NCBI GenBank assembly: GCA_023213395.1
Contig: CM041465.1
Location: 180,055,741-180,119,740 of the forward strand
DNA length: 64,000 nucleotides
Source of the DNA: Cycas panzhihuaensis
Lineage: Eukaryota; Cycadophyta
Direction of reading: 5' to 3'
Part shown: piece after piece, positions 1 through 11,909 of the stretch
Layout of the letters: the number at the start of each line of letters is the position of its first letter
Numbering within the stretch: position 1 is the stretch's first letter
Program-made: the position numbers and the translations under genes
The notes under the pieces: model-generated
Database searches by the model: none
What the model was told of the DNA's origin: nothing
Seen by the model: the letters and a program-made list of their open reading frames with translations, nothing else

Positions 1-1701
1 ATTTGGAAGTGTTAGAAAGATCTCTAAGTCTATCAATGTAAACATGGCCCATGCGAGCATGCCAAAGAGCTTCGGTGACAACGTTGGATGGGTCAAGATG
101 GAATAAATGTAAATTCTTCATCGGCACAAGGGCTTTGGGCATAATGGGCTTCAGAAGATGGAGAGCCATTCAGTCGAAAGAGTTTACTAGAGAGATGTCC
201 AGTCAAAACCACCTGATTAGTTGGAGGGTGAATGACCTGGAGAGTCTAGTAATTCTGATTACACTCGGCCCAATCCATGAGAGATAAATGTGGCTAAGGA
301 GAGTAGGTTTTGTTTAAGATTTGGTATATATAAGACATCAAGCAATGTAAAATCTTCTAAGCCCAGGAGCTTCAGTGAATGTTACCAATTCTTTCAATAG
401 GTTGTTGTGATTTATCACCATGTGAACAACTCCTTGAACATTTGAGTCAAATGTCCGATATAGACCGTGATTACACGTCATATGTTGAGTTGCTCCTATG
501 TCCATGATCCATTGTCCTTTAATTGAAGCCACACTATTGACAATTCCAATAGGGCTTGACATTGGTGAAGGGAATTCACAAGTGATATATCCACACCAAG
601 CTTTAAAGTATCTCTTTGGTTAGTCAATGGTATTTGATGTTGAAGATCCTCAATTCTTTTAATGTATGCTTGTATAAAATCTACACCACTAAAGGATTCT
701 TCACAAGTTACTTCAACATTGTGAGCTCCATATTTTGGTTGGAACTTGGATAACTTATAAGTGGTAATTCAGTAGCCTTTTGCTAAGTGTCCTTTATAGT
801 TACACTAATCATACATAATAGTTTAATTACTAGTCCCTGAAGAAGTATTGCTTTGGCTTGACTGTCTTGCTCTTTGTTGAGGTGGCCCTTGGCCTTGAGA
901 CTGTCAAGGCCGTGACTGAGGGTTTGGTTAACCTTGTGGATAATTTCCCATGTTTCTTCCTCTTCCTCTCGCTTAGTTATTTCCTCTATCATGAGAGGGA
1001 CCTTGATTTCTTGTATAGCAAACTTTTTATCTACCTCAAAGGCTACATCCGAAGAGAGTCAAGGCTACAAAGTTCAGATCAAAGGTCTTATCAAATTCAA
1101 TGAACTTATCAACAAGTGCTTCAAAGTTAAGCATCTTCAATGTTCCACTAGATTGAAGACTTCTAAGCAAGTTTTTATAATCAGGAACATCTAGACATGA
1201 TGGATCAAGAATGCCCAAGTAATACATTGGGTCTTAAAATCTTTATCAATTACTGCTTGATTGGTCAAGGAGATTTATTGTCTCATGAGCTTATCCTTCG
1301 CATTTTTAATTTATTCATTTTCGAATAAGATGAACAAATTCTAAATCTAACTTAGTATCAAAGTTCTTCTTGAGAACTTCAAGGACCTTCTAGGTTGTAT
1401 AATATTACTCTTCATTAATCAAGTTGTGCAAGTAGTGATCAGTAACCAACATAATTCCTACACGAATCTTTTCATCATCTATCTCCCATTGTAGTTTAGT
1501 TGCAGTATCTATAGGAGTTGTTGGGGCGGATCTAAATGAAGCGAATGTTGTAGTCATTCTTGGTATGCTATGTGTAGGTCGCAAATGGGCTCTCTAAAGG
1601 CTTTCATACTTTGCAACATTTTTAACTCCAATATAGCATAGATCCCAATTTTCTTTGCCTTTCAATATGCAGTTAACATTCTACTTGAATTGAGATGACA
1701 T
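1..1701 (-). pseudogene. Ty1/copia gag-protease-prelude to integrase, decayed (element A)
   Basis: Minus-strand relic of a copia polyprotein, cut by the left window edge. Gag starts at the ATG at 1701 and reads MSSQFK then a TAG; a recognisable Gag core follows (KLQWEIDDEKIRVGIM near 1480). An open piece at 1227-1036 continues it, and 992-783 is a charged region leading to a degraded nucleic-acid-binding segment. The protease lies at 562-338 with WIMDIGATQHMT, where the catalytic D-S-G triad has become D-I-G. The gag-pre-integrase motif LWHARMGH is read at about 40-15. Several in-frame stops and frame changes make it non-functional. The rest of pol would lie left of the window. Confidence 0.85.
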
Positions 1702-3563
1702 GGTGATGATGAAGAAGTAGAAGAGATGATAGAAGTATGTGCTACTGACATGTGTGGCTAATACACCTAGTAAGCGGGGATATAGAAATGAATGCTATGA
1801 TGAGAAGTAAGCAATGATTAAGTATTTTTCAGCCTATGAGTATAAGTAATGATGTAAGAATGAGGTCGAATGTAGAATTGGCAAAGAGTGGTGGTGTATC
1901 ATACCACTAACCTCTCACTTACGTCCAAATGTAGGTGAGGTTTTGATGCCTAAGGCTTCTAGTATATGATTAGGGCCTTCACCCACAATACCCACACCTA
2001 CGCTTGGTGATGAAATCTAAGTCACATGAGAGCCTGTGTACTCCCGATGTCACTCGGTTCACCAATGAGCGCCTATATACCTCCTCTAAAGAGTCAAATG
2101 GTACTGTATCCCCGATATGATGGATATTAGACCAAGTTAATTTTAATCTTGAATTAAGGTTTTTAATTTTTCCAGTGATTATTATGATTATCTCGATTAG
2201 AGGCCGTAGGTATGGCTAACCTGTCCCTCCACCACTATTTCGGTTAAGACCAGACCCAGTATAAAACTTACACCTCCCTTAGGGCCTAGACTTTGGCCAA
2301 CCTTGGTCTATTTCAACCAAGGCGAGTGTGTGCACAAGTCAAGAACTGGCAATATAAATCATATGGATGAGATTCCTTTTAGGAATAGTGTAAGATGTTT
2401 GTGTATAATTGAAAACTGAAATAGAAAGTTATCAAATGTGCTTGCTTACTTTTCATGCTTTCTTTTTTGTTGTTATTGCTTTATGTGATACTTTATGCTA
2501 TGTGTGCAAATAGAAAAAGCATGTTAGATGTAGCAGTGGAACTAGATATTGCTTCTGATATAAGGTTTCCCTTGCTTTAATATAATGTTTCTAAATATAT
2601 TTTTGGAAGTTTTGATACAAAATCCATAATGGACTAAAAAGCGATCAACTTGCCATGAAAATATTGATTTTTCTTAATCTATATGCATGCTATTTTATCC
2701 TATTTTATGATTTTTCAAAAATGTACAAATAATAATAGATGAGCAAAATTTTTAAAAATTATAAATATGAAGGCCTAAATGATGAAATCTAAATTTATGA
2801 TAGAATGAAAAAGTATTCCAATTGTCGTTTCTAATAGAGTTTTAAAGTTGGATTTGAAAAGGCAAAAATAAAATTCGCCAAAGAAGCATAAAAGTAAAAT
2901 CTTGTCGGACCCATTATCTCATAATCTAAACTTCAATATGTCAAAATTTATATTTGACACATACATTAACTTTCCTTTTGCACCATCTCCAAAATTTGCC
3001 AAAAGCTATCGAAATGCCCTTGCAATGTCCTTTATAGGGTTGAGTAGGCAAAATCAGCAACCGTAAGAAAACTGCATAGATCCTAAGACATAAATCTACC
3101 GGATGCTTTAATAAAACTTTTAGATTTTTAGCTAATAATTAAAGGATTTCATTGGGAAAAGTGTCTTAAATCACTTATCCACAAATTTTACCCTTTTGTC
3201 ACAGCCAAAACTCATGTTATAGGCTAAATCTAAAGTTTCTATAGAAGACAAAAATGATCCTCTAATCAAGGTAACCTTACACGCTAAATTTCATCAAATT
3301 CTAAGATGGTCAATTTTTTTATGAAATTATAGGCCTTTAATGCTTCTAGCATTGTTCCGGCAAGCTGAACGGCTTCAAAAACCTATATTCTTCACCTCTT
3401 AATTTCTTCACACATATAAAAAGTAGCAACATATAAACTACTATAATTTTAAGCTCTCAAAATATTAAAAATGATGAATGCACTCTTAATACATCATATT
3501 AAAGGTGAAGGAGAGGCAAAATAACTCCATGCAAGTGGAATGGAGTGAATAGATTCTCTTCTA
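1702..3563 (-). other. long untranslated leader of element A
   Basis: This 1.9-kb stretch lies between the primer-binding site at 3564-3575 and the Gag start at 1701 and has no convincing reading frame. By position it is the 5' leader of element A. The part near 1900-2340 is somewhat richer in GC than the rest. Assigning it to the same element rests only on orientation and order. Confidence 0.5.
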
Positions 3564-3575
3564 GCTTTGATACCA
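3564..3575 (-). promoter_or_regulatory. primer-binding site (initiator tRNA-Met type)
   Basis: Read on the minus strand this is TGGTATCAAAGC, one base from the usual plant copia site TGGTATCAGAGC that pairs with the 3' end of initiator tRNA-Met. It lies two bases inside an LTR end (TTCA), the expected spacing. Confidence 0.7.
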
Positions 3576-3577
3576 CA

Positions 3578-4111
3578 TGAAGGAAGGACGGATCTATGGA
3601 ATAAATCACTTACATACACACAATGGCAATGGAGAATAAAAAAGAGATGAAACAAGATATGAGAGCAAGCTTGGAGGTGAGAATGGATAATGACTCCCTC
3701 CTTGAGATTTTGCCTTTTATTATTGAGAGTGAGCATTAGGGTTAAGATTTTTCTGCCTAATGATATGAACTGAAAATTATATCTAAATGCACGTAAAATG
3801 CATTTCATTAAGAGACTAATCTAATAATATATCCTAAGGTCACATAATTAATCTACACAAATGACCTTGATACATTAACCTCTTTCACCCCTATCTCAAC
3901 TTCAACCTTGTCTAATTAGGTATTGGTATAGGTAGCTCTGGCTACCCATCTACCATGAGTGACCTTGAGTTAGACATTGATGGCCATAAGTTCCCTTCAC
4001 GATATGTCACTCTTATTTCCTATACACCTAGGGAAGCATCCTATGAAGATCCTTCCTCTATTTTTGATCCTCCTCTAAGGACCCTTGACCATCCCTCTAG
4101 GACATTGAGTT
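3578..4111 (-). repeat. putative 5' LTR of element A
   Basis: The LTR edge at 3578 is set by the adjacent primer-binding site. The far edge cannot be seen because no second copy is in the window; I end it where the LTR of element B1 begins. An open frame at 3494-3808 on the minus strand crosses the LTR edge and is taken as chance. Confidence 0.4.
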
Positions 4112-4595
4112 TGAAGAGAAAAGATAACCAGAGAAGCAATATGATAATATAACTCTAAACCATGCAAAGAATAAATAACATAAACAAATCAAGCACTCAA
4201 CAAAAAACACTAGGAGATTAAGGTCTAAGCATAGACCTTTTATTAATCTGAGCAACAACTAAAGAATCACAAAGATGAATGAACCCCAACTCTTCTCCTT
4301 GACTTACCCATGGCCATATCTTCACCATCATATTACATGTGTCATTACATAAGAATATATAGATACAACATTACAAGATACTGCCTTGCAGTTTTACAAT
4401 ACAATGGACATAAACCATTGGGCCAACAAAGACCCCTATAAGACACCCAAAAATTTTCTCAAGTGCTCCCGCCTAAACCCTTGCACGGGGCCGTTGGTCC
4501 CCTAAACTCCCCATACGGCCCTGAACCCCATAAAGGGGCTCGGGTATGATGCTTATACCCATGTAACACTTAAAAAGTGTTAAACATATCTAACA
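4112..4595 (-). repeat. 3' LTR of element B1
   Basis: Repeated at 8434-8975 and, in the related element, at 15772-16268. On the minus strand it begins TGTTAGATATG and ends near CTCTTCA. Directly inside it at 4596-4606 is a purine-rich tract, AAGTGGGAGAT on the minus strand, the expected plus-strand primer for reverse transcription. Confidence 0.8.
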
Positions 4596-4606
4596 ATCTC
4601 CCACTT

Positions 4607-7600
4607 GTTGAACACTTTATAAGAAAACCCGTGATATACAACTACTAAATGCTAAAATTACAAACACCCATTACAATTCTACACCATTTAAATTTTTCTG
4701 TGCTAACAATCTTAGTCAATAAGTCTACAACATTCTCTTGTATAACAATCTTCTACAAGTCCACCTTGTGATCCTAAACCACTTCTCTCACAAAATGGAG
4801 TCGCACTGATATGCTTCAACCGAGCATGAAAAATGGGGTTCTTAATATCTCTGGCCTAATTACCATCAACAAAATCTCTTAGGTTTACTATTCTACTCTC
4901 TATGGGATCTCCTTGATAGCAAATTCCATAGTCTGATGTACCCCACAGATACCTAAAAATCTGTTTCACAACCACCTAATGCTCCTTGCCTAGGTTTGAC
5001 ATGTACCTACTAACTACTCTCACTATATGAGCAATGTCTGGTTGAGTGTAAATCATTACATATATTGGGCTATGAACAACACTAGCATAAGGGATAAATG
5101 CAATGTCTTCAACTTTTTAGTGAGTCTTTGGGCATTATTTAGCTGATAATTTTAAACCAATAAGAAGAAGAATATTAACTAGCTTACTATCCTACAACCT
5201 GAACTACTGTAATATTGTCTCAATGTACCATCTTTAGCTAAGCTAAATCTTTTTGTTTCTCCTATCCTTTTTAATCTCAATACCTAAAATAAAATGTACA
5301 GCACTAAGGTCCTTCATCTCAAAATGAGATGTCAGTTGGCCTTTTACAAGTTGGTTTATTTATTTATTATTACCAACTAAAAGTATGCCATCAACATATA
5401 CGGCTAAAATAACAAAGTGATTACAAACCTATTTATAATAGATACAATGATCTACTTTATTGCATATAAAGCCATTTACCAACATATGTGAATTAAACTT
5501 TTGATACCATATCCTCAGTGATTGTTTCAAGCCATATAATATCTTCTTCAACCTGCACACCATATTCTCCTTCCATGCAACTTCAAAACCTTTAGGTTGT
5601 AATATATAAATTTCTTCCTCAAGGTCACTATGAAGAAAATGTAGTCTTTATATCTATTTGATCCACCTCAATGTCATAGGCAGTTACTATAACAAAAAAA
5701 AAATCTAATTGAAGTTATTTTTGTAACAGAACAAAATACCTCACCAAAATATATTCCTTTAACTTGGGAATAGCCCTTTGCTACCAAACAAGCCTTATAC
5801 TTTTTTATAGTATCATCTGCTTAGAACTTCTTCTTAAAGATCCATTTGTTATCAATAGGTTTTATGCCATCAGGTAGATCTACCAAATCCCATGTGTTAT
5901 TTTTATCCAAGGTCACGATTTCTTCTTCCATAGCCTTCATCTAGAGTTGGCTCTCTTTTGACTCCAAAGCCTCTTAAACAGTACCTTGATCATCATCTAC
6001 AACAGATAAAATAAAAAAGGAGTGATGAAAGTCTTCAGGAATATACATCTTAGCCTATCTTCTCTTACAAGTTGATCTCCTCAAGACATAGGGTTCTTAA
6101 GGTTGAGCTACGTCTATAATTGGTCCTTCCTCTTGACTAAACTATGCCTTCTTAGAGTTTTCCTCCTTTAGTTCTTCATCCTACTTTAAAGACTTGAACT
6201 CCTCTCTAAAGACAACATCATGACTATACACAACCTTTTATGATTTAAGGTTATAAAGCTTATATCCTTTTACATCATCACCATAGCCAATGAAAATAGT
6301 CTTTTGTGCTTTAAAATCAAGCTTAGTCCTCTATTATTTAGGAATATGCACAAAATCCACACAACAAAACTAAAAACTCTAAGATGACTAAGAGATGGTT
6401 TCTTATTAGACCACACTTCTTTAGGTGTTTTACATACTAAGGTAGTTAGTGGTGATCTATTTATCAGGTAGCTTATAATCATCACAGCCTCAACTTAGAA
6501 TTTCTTCTCAAATCCATTAGCGCTGAATATACTCCTCGATCTCTCTAATAAGGTCATATTCATCCTTTCAGTAACTTCATTCTATTGTGGAATATAGGGA
6601 ATTGTCTTTTGCCTTATTATTCTATATTGCTTACAGAACTACTCAAACTCTTTTAAGCAAAACTCACTTCCATTATCAGTCCTTAGTACCTTGATCCTCT
6701 TATCACTCTAATTCTTGACTAAGGCCTTAAATTCTTTAAATTTATTGAAGACCTTAGATTTCCCCTAAAGAAAATACAACTATATCTTTTTCAAGAAATC
6801 ATCTATGAATGAGATAAAGAATTTGGACCTACCCAATGAGGGTACATCAACACGTCTAAAAATATCACTGTGTACCACATAATACCCTTTACTCTATTTG
6901 AGCTGGAAGGAAAACTAACCTAATTCTATTTTCCATACACATGATGCTCATAGAAATTAAAATCAAAGAAGTTATTAATTCCAGATATTTCCTTTTCCAT
7001 ATCTTTAGAGAATAAATCATAGAGGTATTTCTCTCAAATATGGCCTAATCTCTAATGCCACATCATAGTTTTACCAGCAAGTAATATTTGGGTCCTACAT
7101 GTATTATTACTACTTTCAGAATAACTAGACTATAACTCTCAAAGATATAATCGTGCTTCAATCAAGCTTATATAACATTCCAAATTAGACCCCTTTTGCT
7201 AACATCAATGCTCTTCATACTATTCTGCAATTGTCTTTATTGAAACTTACTTCTATTCTTGCATCACCTAATTAATTAACTTACAAAAGACTGATAGTTA
7301 AACTAGGAATATATCTTGCATTAGGGATAGTTTTAACCCTTCCATACCTAAATGAAACCTTTACCATTCCACGGCCTACAATTTTATATGGGTGATGATC
7401 CCCAAGAAATATTTCACCTCTATTAACACTTGCGTATTTACAAAACCACTCTCTATAAGGAGTAACATGAAGTGAAGCACTAGAGCCAATTAACCAAGAC
7501 ATAACATTTAATAACTTACCTGAGGTTACCAAATAAGCATTGCCATCAACTTCATTGGAGGCTTTTTCTATCATGGAAGAAGTAGCTTTAGGTGACTTTT

Positions 7601-8371
7601 CCTTATCAACCTTGACTCAACACTAGCTCTTCATATGGCAAGCCTTCCTACATCTCCAATATACCAATGGGTCTCTGCCTAGAGATTTGGATTTCCCTCT
7701 AGATTTTGGCCATTTGTTCCTAGGATTTTATTGGTCGTGATCCAATGTTCAACCTCTCACTGCTAATGCTTCCTTTAAATGATCCTTGAAAGATTTTTAC
7801 CTTGTCTCTTCTGATAGTAGAGCAATAACAACATCAAATTTTAAGGTAAGAGCAGTCGTGTTGTTAATTACCATCACAAGATTATCTCAAGAATCAAGAA
7901 GTAAATATAACAAGGTAATACACTTATCTTCTTTAGATATTGTCACCCCAATTGAAGCAAGTTGGCTCACCATAGTGGTAAATATAGTAAGATGATCTGT
8001 AACTACATCTCCATCACTCATCATGAGTGAGTAAAATTTTTTCAAAGAAATAACTTATTAACTAGGGACTTAGTATGATATAAACCCCATAACATTATCC
8101 ATAGATCTTTGGCCATAAGCTCTGTGGTAACATTCAACAACACCATATTTAAAAGGTATAATCTTATTGAATTGATTGCTTTTTTATCAAGCTTCTTGTA
8201 GTCTTCATCACCTATAGTCACAGGCTTTATTCCTGCTACAGTGATCCATTGAACCTTCTCTATGAGGATATCTTCCATCTTTAGCTTCCACAACTTAAAG
8301 TTTTGGCCATTGAACTTTTCAATCTCCATCTTTGTAATGCTTGACATGATCTTTGCACTTAAGTTAACCAA
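4607..8371 (-). pseudogene. decayed copia gag-pol of element B1
   Basis: Reading leftwards on the minus strand: Gag from 8371 (or the second ATG at 8347) with KFNGQNFKLWKLKMEDIL, typical of copia Gag; a broken zinc knuckle near 7660-7620 (WRCRKACHMKS, TAG, C); protease at 7574-7281 with WLIGSSASLHVTP, the active Asp changed to Gly; gag-pre-integrase near 7065-7030 (MWH, stop, RLGH); integrase end at 6485-6360 with LINRSPLTT and SLSHLRVF; reverse transcriptase around 5950-5350, where the catalytic YVDD reads YVDG near 5390; and RNase H near 5090-4990 (YTQPDIAHIVRVVSRYMSN). Many stops and shifts; not functional. Confidence 0.85.
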
Positions 8372-8419
8372 ACAAAGCTTCCACTCACTAAATAGCTTCT
8401 TATAGAACTAAAACCCTTA

Positions 8420-8431
8420 GCTCTGATAATA
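8420..8431 (-). promoter_or_regulatory. primer-binding site of element B1
   Basis: Minus strand reads TATTATCAGAGC, matching the initiator tRNA-Met site TGGTATCAGAGC except for two bases. It lies two bases from the LTR edge at 8434. Confidence 0.7.
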
Positions 8432-8433
8432 AA

Positions 8434-8975
8434 TGAAGAGCAAAATACAACCATGAAAGCAATATTACTAGAACTTTAACCATGTAAAGAACAAATAGTA
8501 TAAACATAAACAAATCAAGTGCACAATAAAGAACATCAAGAGATTCATGTTTAAGAATGGACCTTTTATTAATATGAGTAAAAGCTAAAGAATTATAGAG
8601 ATGAAACCACAACTTGCCTCATCAACTCATCCACTCTATACACTCTACAAAGAATTATACAATTTAGGTTATCTAAAGAATATCATAAGAAGGTACAAGA
8701 TTTGAAACATTAGATTTAGGGTCTTAATGATGAACAACCCTAATTCTCATTTTTATTTGAATCCTAAAATTTACTTGGGGGGTTATTGCCTTCGAACCTT
8801 TGCTTTGTGGGGGCAAAGACATCTCTCCCCACACCTCCCCCTACCAAAGAGGGCTGCTGCCCCCCTTGGATCCCCCCGCAAGGAGTTTATAAGGGTAAAT
8901 TGTGCCAATGCAAGACCAAAATTTTTACCTCCTTATACATATGTAACACTTATAAAGTATTCAACATATCCAATA
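8434..8975 (-). repeat. 5' LTR of element B1
   Basis: Direct repeat of 4112-4595 with indels; plus orientation begins TGAAGAG next to the primer-binding site and ends ATATCCAATA. Open frames at 8727-9023 are within this LTR and its flank and show no domain. Confidence 0.8.
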
Positions 8976-8984
8976 CCAACCCAA

Positions 8985-9385
8985 TTATTAGATTTATGTT
9001 CATATATGGATGAATTCATATGAAGACAAAAATATATATGAGTTATCTAGGTAATGTGATAAGTCACAAGAGTTACTAAGTCCTAAATAGACTTGTAAAA
9101 TGTGTTATAGGATTTATTAAGGTCCTTAATATGGATGTGATAAGTGTCACTCAGTCATAGATTATTGTATGAACTGTTATTGATTCAAATATGTATATAT
9201 AGATGTATCATAAGTGTAATGTACATGGATTGGAGAGGTCATTATAAATTAATGTGATTTAGGTCATAGGTAGACCAATTCTACCTAGTAGTTCTCTCTT
9301 ATCATTTTGATCAATTCATGTGCTTTGCTTTATTGAATGTTGTTTTGATGAGTTTTATAGTTCTAATTTTTATCCTTATCCTATA
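8985..9385 (+). repeat. 5' LTR of X1 (X/D family)
   Basis: Related to 13773-14163, 30861-31195 and 36195-36531. Shared landmarks include GATGTGATAAGTG near the middle and GATGAGTTTTATAGTT near the end. The X-type LTRs have an additional stretch near the start (GAATTCATATGAAGACAAA) that the D-type LTRs lack. Confidence 0.8.
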
Positions 9386-9387
9386 TT

Positions 9388-9399
9388 TGGTATCAGAGC
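9388..9399 (+). promoter_or_regulatory. primer-binding site of X1
   Basis: Exact TGGTATCAGAGC, complementary to the 3' end of plant initiator tRNA-Met, two bases after the LTR end. Its perfect state fixes the plus orientation of X1. Confidence 0.85.
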
Positions 9400-9470
9400 A
9401 AGTTATTGTTATCGATTATGAATTAATTTTGTAATTAAGGGAATTATTATAGGCTTGTTTAAAAATTTTG

Positions 9471-9966
9471 TTAGTTGTTATCTCTTATATAAGCTTCATC
9501 TAGAATATTTTTGAGTTGTTCATTATACCTTCTACATTCTTCATTAGAATCAACATCACTTGCTTCACCATCCTCATTTTCTATTTGGTGGGCACCATTA
9601 ACCCCATCCTTATTTAATATATGTTTCTCATCATCACCCTTAGTTGTTTCTTTTATTTTATTTCTAAAACAAGATAATTTCTCTTGAGGTGATAGTACCC
9701 TTCGAATGCATAAATTCCATTTCAATAAATTCTTGAACTCTTATTTTCCTAAGATATGCAAATCATCACATAATATTTTTATCTTATTAGTGGTCTTAGA
9801 ATACTCCTTTATAGAAGAGCATGTTGAATTGTCAAAAGAAATAGAAGTAACTATGCCAAGAATTTTCAAAGGCTTCTCTTACCAGACAAAATCTAAAATA
9901 AGACATATCTTCCATAAAGTTGTGATTCCTTCTTCATTGTTGCCCATTGCTTCTTTCTTAACATAA
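9471..9966 (-). pseudogene. SPB1: captured SPB1 (FtsJ-like rRNA methyltransferase) fragment, copy 1
   Basis: On the minus strand, opposite to the element that carries it. SPB1 is a nucleolar AdoMet-dependent methyltransferase acting in large-subunit rRNA maturation. The fragment covers the middle region after the FtsJ domain (DUF3381), not the catalytic domain: DFVW, stop, EKPLKILG then ILGIVTSISF, KIKILCDDLHILGK, then EFKNLLKW, an acidic stretch and EECRRYNEQLKNILDEAY. The order and wording match my memory of plant SPB1 proteins. Stops interrupt it and there is no start codon context or C-terminal Spb1_C domain, so it is a gene fragment. The identification is by motif recognition only. Confidence 0.75.
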
Positions 9967-10984
9967 GCTAAAGTTTCAACTTTTGGATTAGTATCCAGAT
10001 TTGTCTAGTAATGGTAATGGCAGGGCACCTCTTTGACAAAATTTAAGGCTAATTCCATATATTTATACAAAGGCAATGGGCATTGGTCTCATGCACCATG
10101 GCTCCATGATGAAGAAATGCTTCCACACCAAATTTTCCCAACACCAAAAGGAGAAGATGTACACATTTGCAAATTGATTAGGGTAGAGGATACAGAAGCA
10201 TGATCAAGGTATCATGCAATAGTTTTATAACAAAGTTGGTGTAAAATGCTATGTTCTTAAAGTATGGATGCACAATAATAAGCACATGATCGACAAGAAA
10301 GCTTTCTCAGATGCTTTCATTATTCTATTAAAAGATGGTGCACTGTTGTAGTCATAGCTATGTAAAATTTATTATAGCATGTCATTTATAATTTACAAAC
10401 TAGTACTATGGGTGGAATATTATACTTATCAAACCTTTACTTACAATGCAATATGGTTAGCTCATTGTTTGACTTTTATGATTACAATCATTTAATTCTT
10501 GAATATACCACTTAGGTGAATATAGAGGATGAAGAAATCAAGTTGAATTTTCATATTCCTATAAACATTGAAGGAGATCAATGCCCATGAAGGAGAATTG
10601 TAGTGCTTAGGCCACTAAGAGGGATAATCTATATAAATCTGAATTGATAGACATAGAAATTTAATTAATGCAGGCACCAAATTACACTACCATAACACAT
10701 TATCTTAAAATTATTTTTTGTAACATTTAGATATTTAAATATTTTTAATTTTAAGTTAAGATCTAGCCCTTTATGTATTAAGCCCCCATGTATTAGCCCT
10801 GGTCATATGTATTAAAAAGGGCTAAGGTTATTTCTAAGTCATAAGAGGATTGTTTGACTAAATATAGAATACATCAGCATTATACTTATTAGTGTTCTTC
10901 TAAATGAACATAGTCATATTGAGTAATTATAACACCCTATGAAGTGTCTGACGTTTTAACTTGATTCACTAGCACTCTGCATAC
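9967..10984 (+). other. remaining interior of X1, no firm coding assignment
   Basis: A short plus-strand reading at about 10061-10210 looks protein-like (GHWSHAPWLHDEEMLPHQIF) and is partly kept in X2 near 14840-14990, so it may be a second captured exon, but I cannot name it. The rest is AT-rich without a frame. Confidence 0.35.
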
Positions 10985-11300
10985 TGAAGAGAAAAATGTA
11001 AATACGAAAATAATATCTTAACAGAACTCTAAACCATACAAAGAACAAATAACATAAATAAACCAAGAATATTAATAAAGAACACTAGGAGATTCTAGTG
11101 TAAGCATATACCTTTTATTAATCTAAGTAGCAAGTAAAGAATTACAGAGATAAAAACCCCAACTCTTATCATCAACTCATCAAAGACTTACCCAACCTCC
11201 TTACATATGTCATTATAAAAGAATATTCAACTCCAACTTCCATGCAACTTTATAATATAATAGGCATAGACTATGAGCTAAAAAAGACCCCCATGATGAT
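10985..11300 (-). repeat. truncated LTR of the B family
   Basis: Matches the first 300 bases (plus orientation) of the B LTRs at 4112, 8434 and 15772, including CTCTAAACCAT and CTTTTATTAATCT. It is cut at about 11295-11300 by element F. It starts at the same point of X as B2 does in X2 (15772). Confidence 0.75.
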
Positions 11301-11896
11301 GGAAAACTATGTGTTCTATGCTTACCACCAATAGAACTCAATGCAGAAAAGGAACACACAGTAGAATAGCAATCATCTTATCGACCTAGAAGCATAAGCA
11401 TGATACGCATAATAGATTAATATAATCCTTATTCCATTACCATGAAGGGGACTATATTGATCCGAGAAGGGCTAGATGTAGGCCCAAAGTATAATAAATA
11501 AAGAACCCTCAACCCAATATATAATAAGAGATACAATGCAAGAAATAAAGGAAAGCCTAATGCACTCTCTCTCTCACTCATATACTCTAATTTTATATAT
11601 ATGAATCCTCTTATTATAGTTTTTCTCCCTAATCATTTCCTAACTAACTCATTAATGATAGTTTATTATTAATAACAATAATTACACCTACCATCATAAT
11701 TGTAATCATGGTCTTGGTTATACTTTTAGTCATACCTAAACCATGATCAGATCTCTGGTTGTACTTCTAATCATACATGAGCTGTGATCAAAACTTTAAT
11801 TATATTTTTAGTTATACTTAGGCTACAATCATAATTTTAGTTACACTTCTTATTATACTCTGATTTACTCTCTTAAGCTTGGTTTTCCTTCACACA
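11301..11896 (-). repeat. 3' LTR of element F
   Basis: The start matches 13607-13772 (TCACCAATAGAACTGAATG type landmark) and the second half matches 31196-31402 and 36532-36808. On the minus strand it begins TGTGTGAAGG, preceded by the polypurine tract GTTGGGGGAGATA. Contains imperfect short internal repeats built around TTATACTTTTAGTCATAC. Confidence 0.7.
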
Positions 11897-11909
11897 TATC
11901 TCCCCCAAC

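Larger units (their letters stand above)
4112..8975 (-). mobile_element. Ty1/copia LTR retrotransposon B1, nearly complete
   Basis: A 4.9-kb element with two related LTRs (4112-4595 and 8434-8975), a primer-binding site at 8420-8431, a polypurine tract at 4596-4606 and decayed gag-pol in the order gag, protease, integrase, reverse transcriptase, RNase H. No convincing target-site duplication is visible. A sibling, B2, lies at 15772-20584. The LTRs differ by many substitutions and several indels, so the insertion is old. Confidence 0.85.
8985..10984 (+). mobile_element. non-autonomous LTR element X1 carrying host SPB1 sequence
   Basis: Begins with a plus-strand LTR (8985-9385) and primer-binding site (9388-9399). 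The interior encodes no Gag or Pol that I can see. Instead it carries an antisense fragment of SPB1 (9471-9966). The interior is repeated at 14164-15771 in X2 with the same order. No 3' LTR is seen: both copies end at the same base, where an LTR of the B family starts. The LTR matches the 3' LTR of coding element D (30861-31195). Confidence 0.7.
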
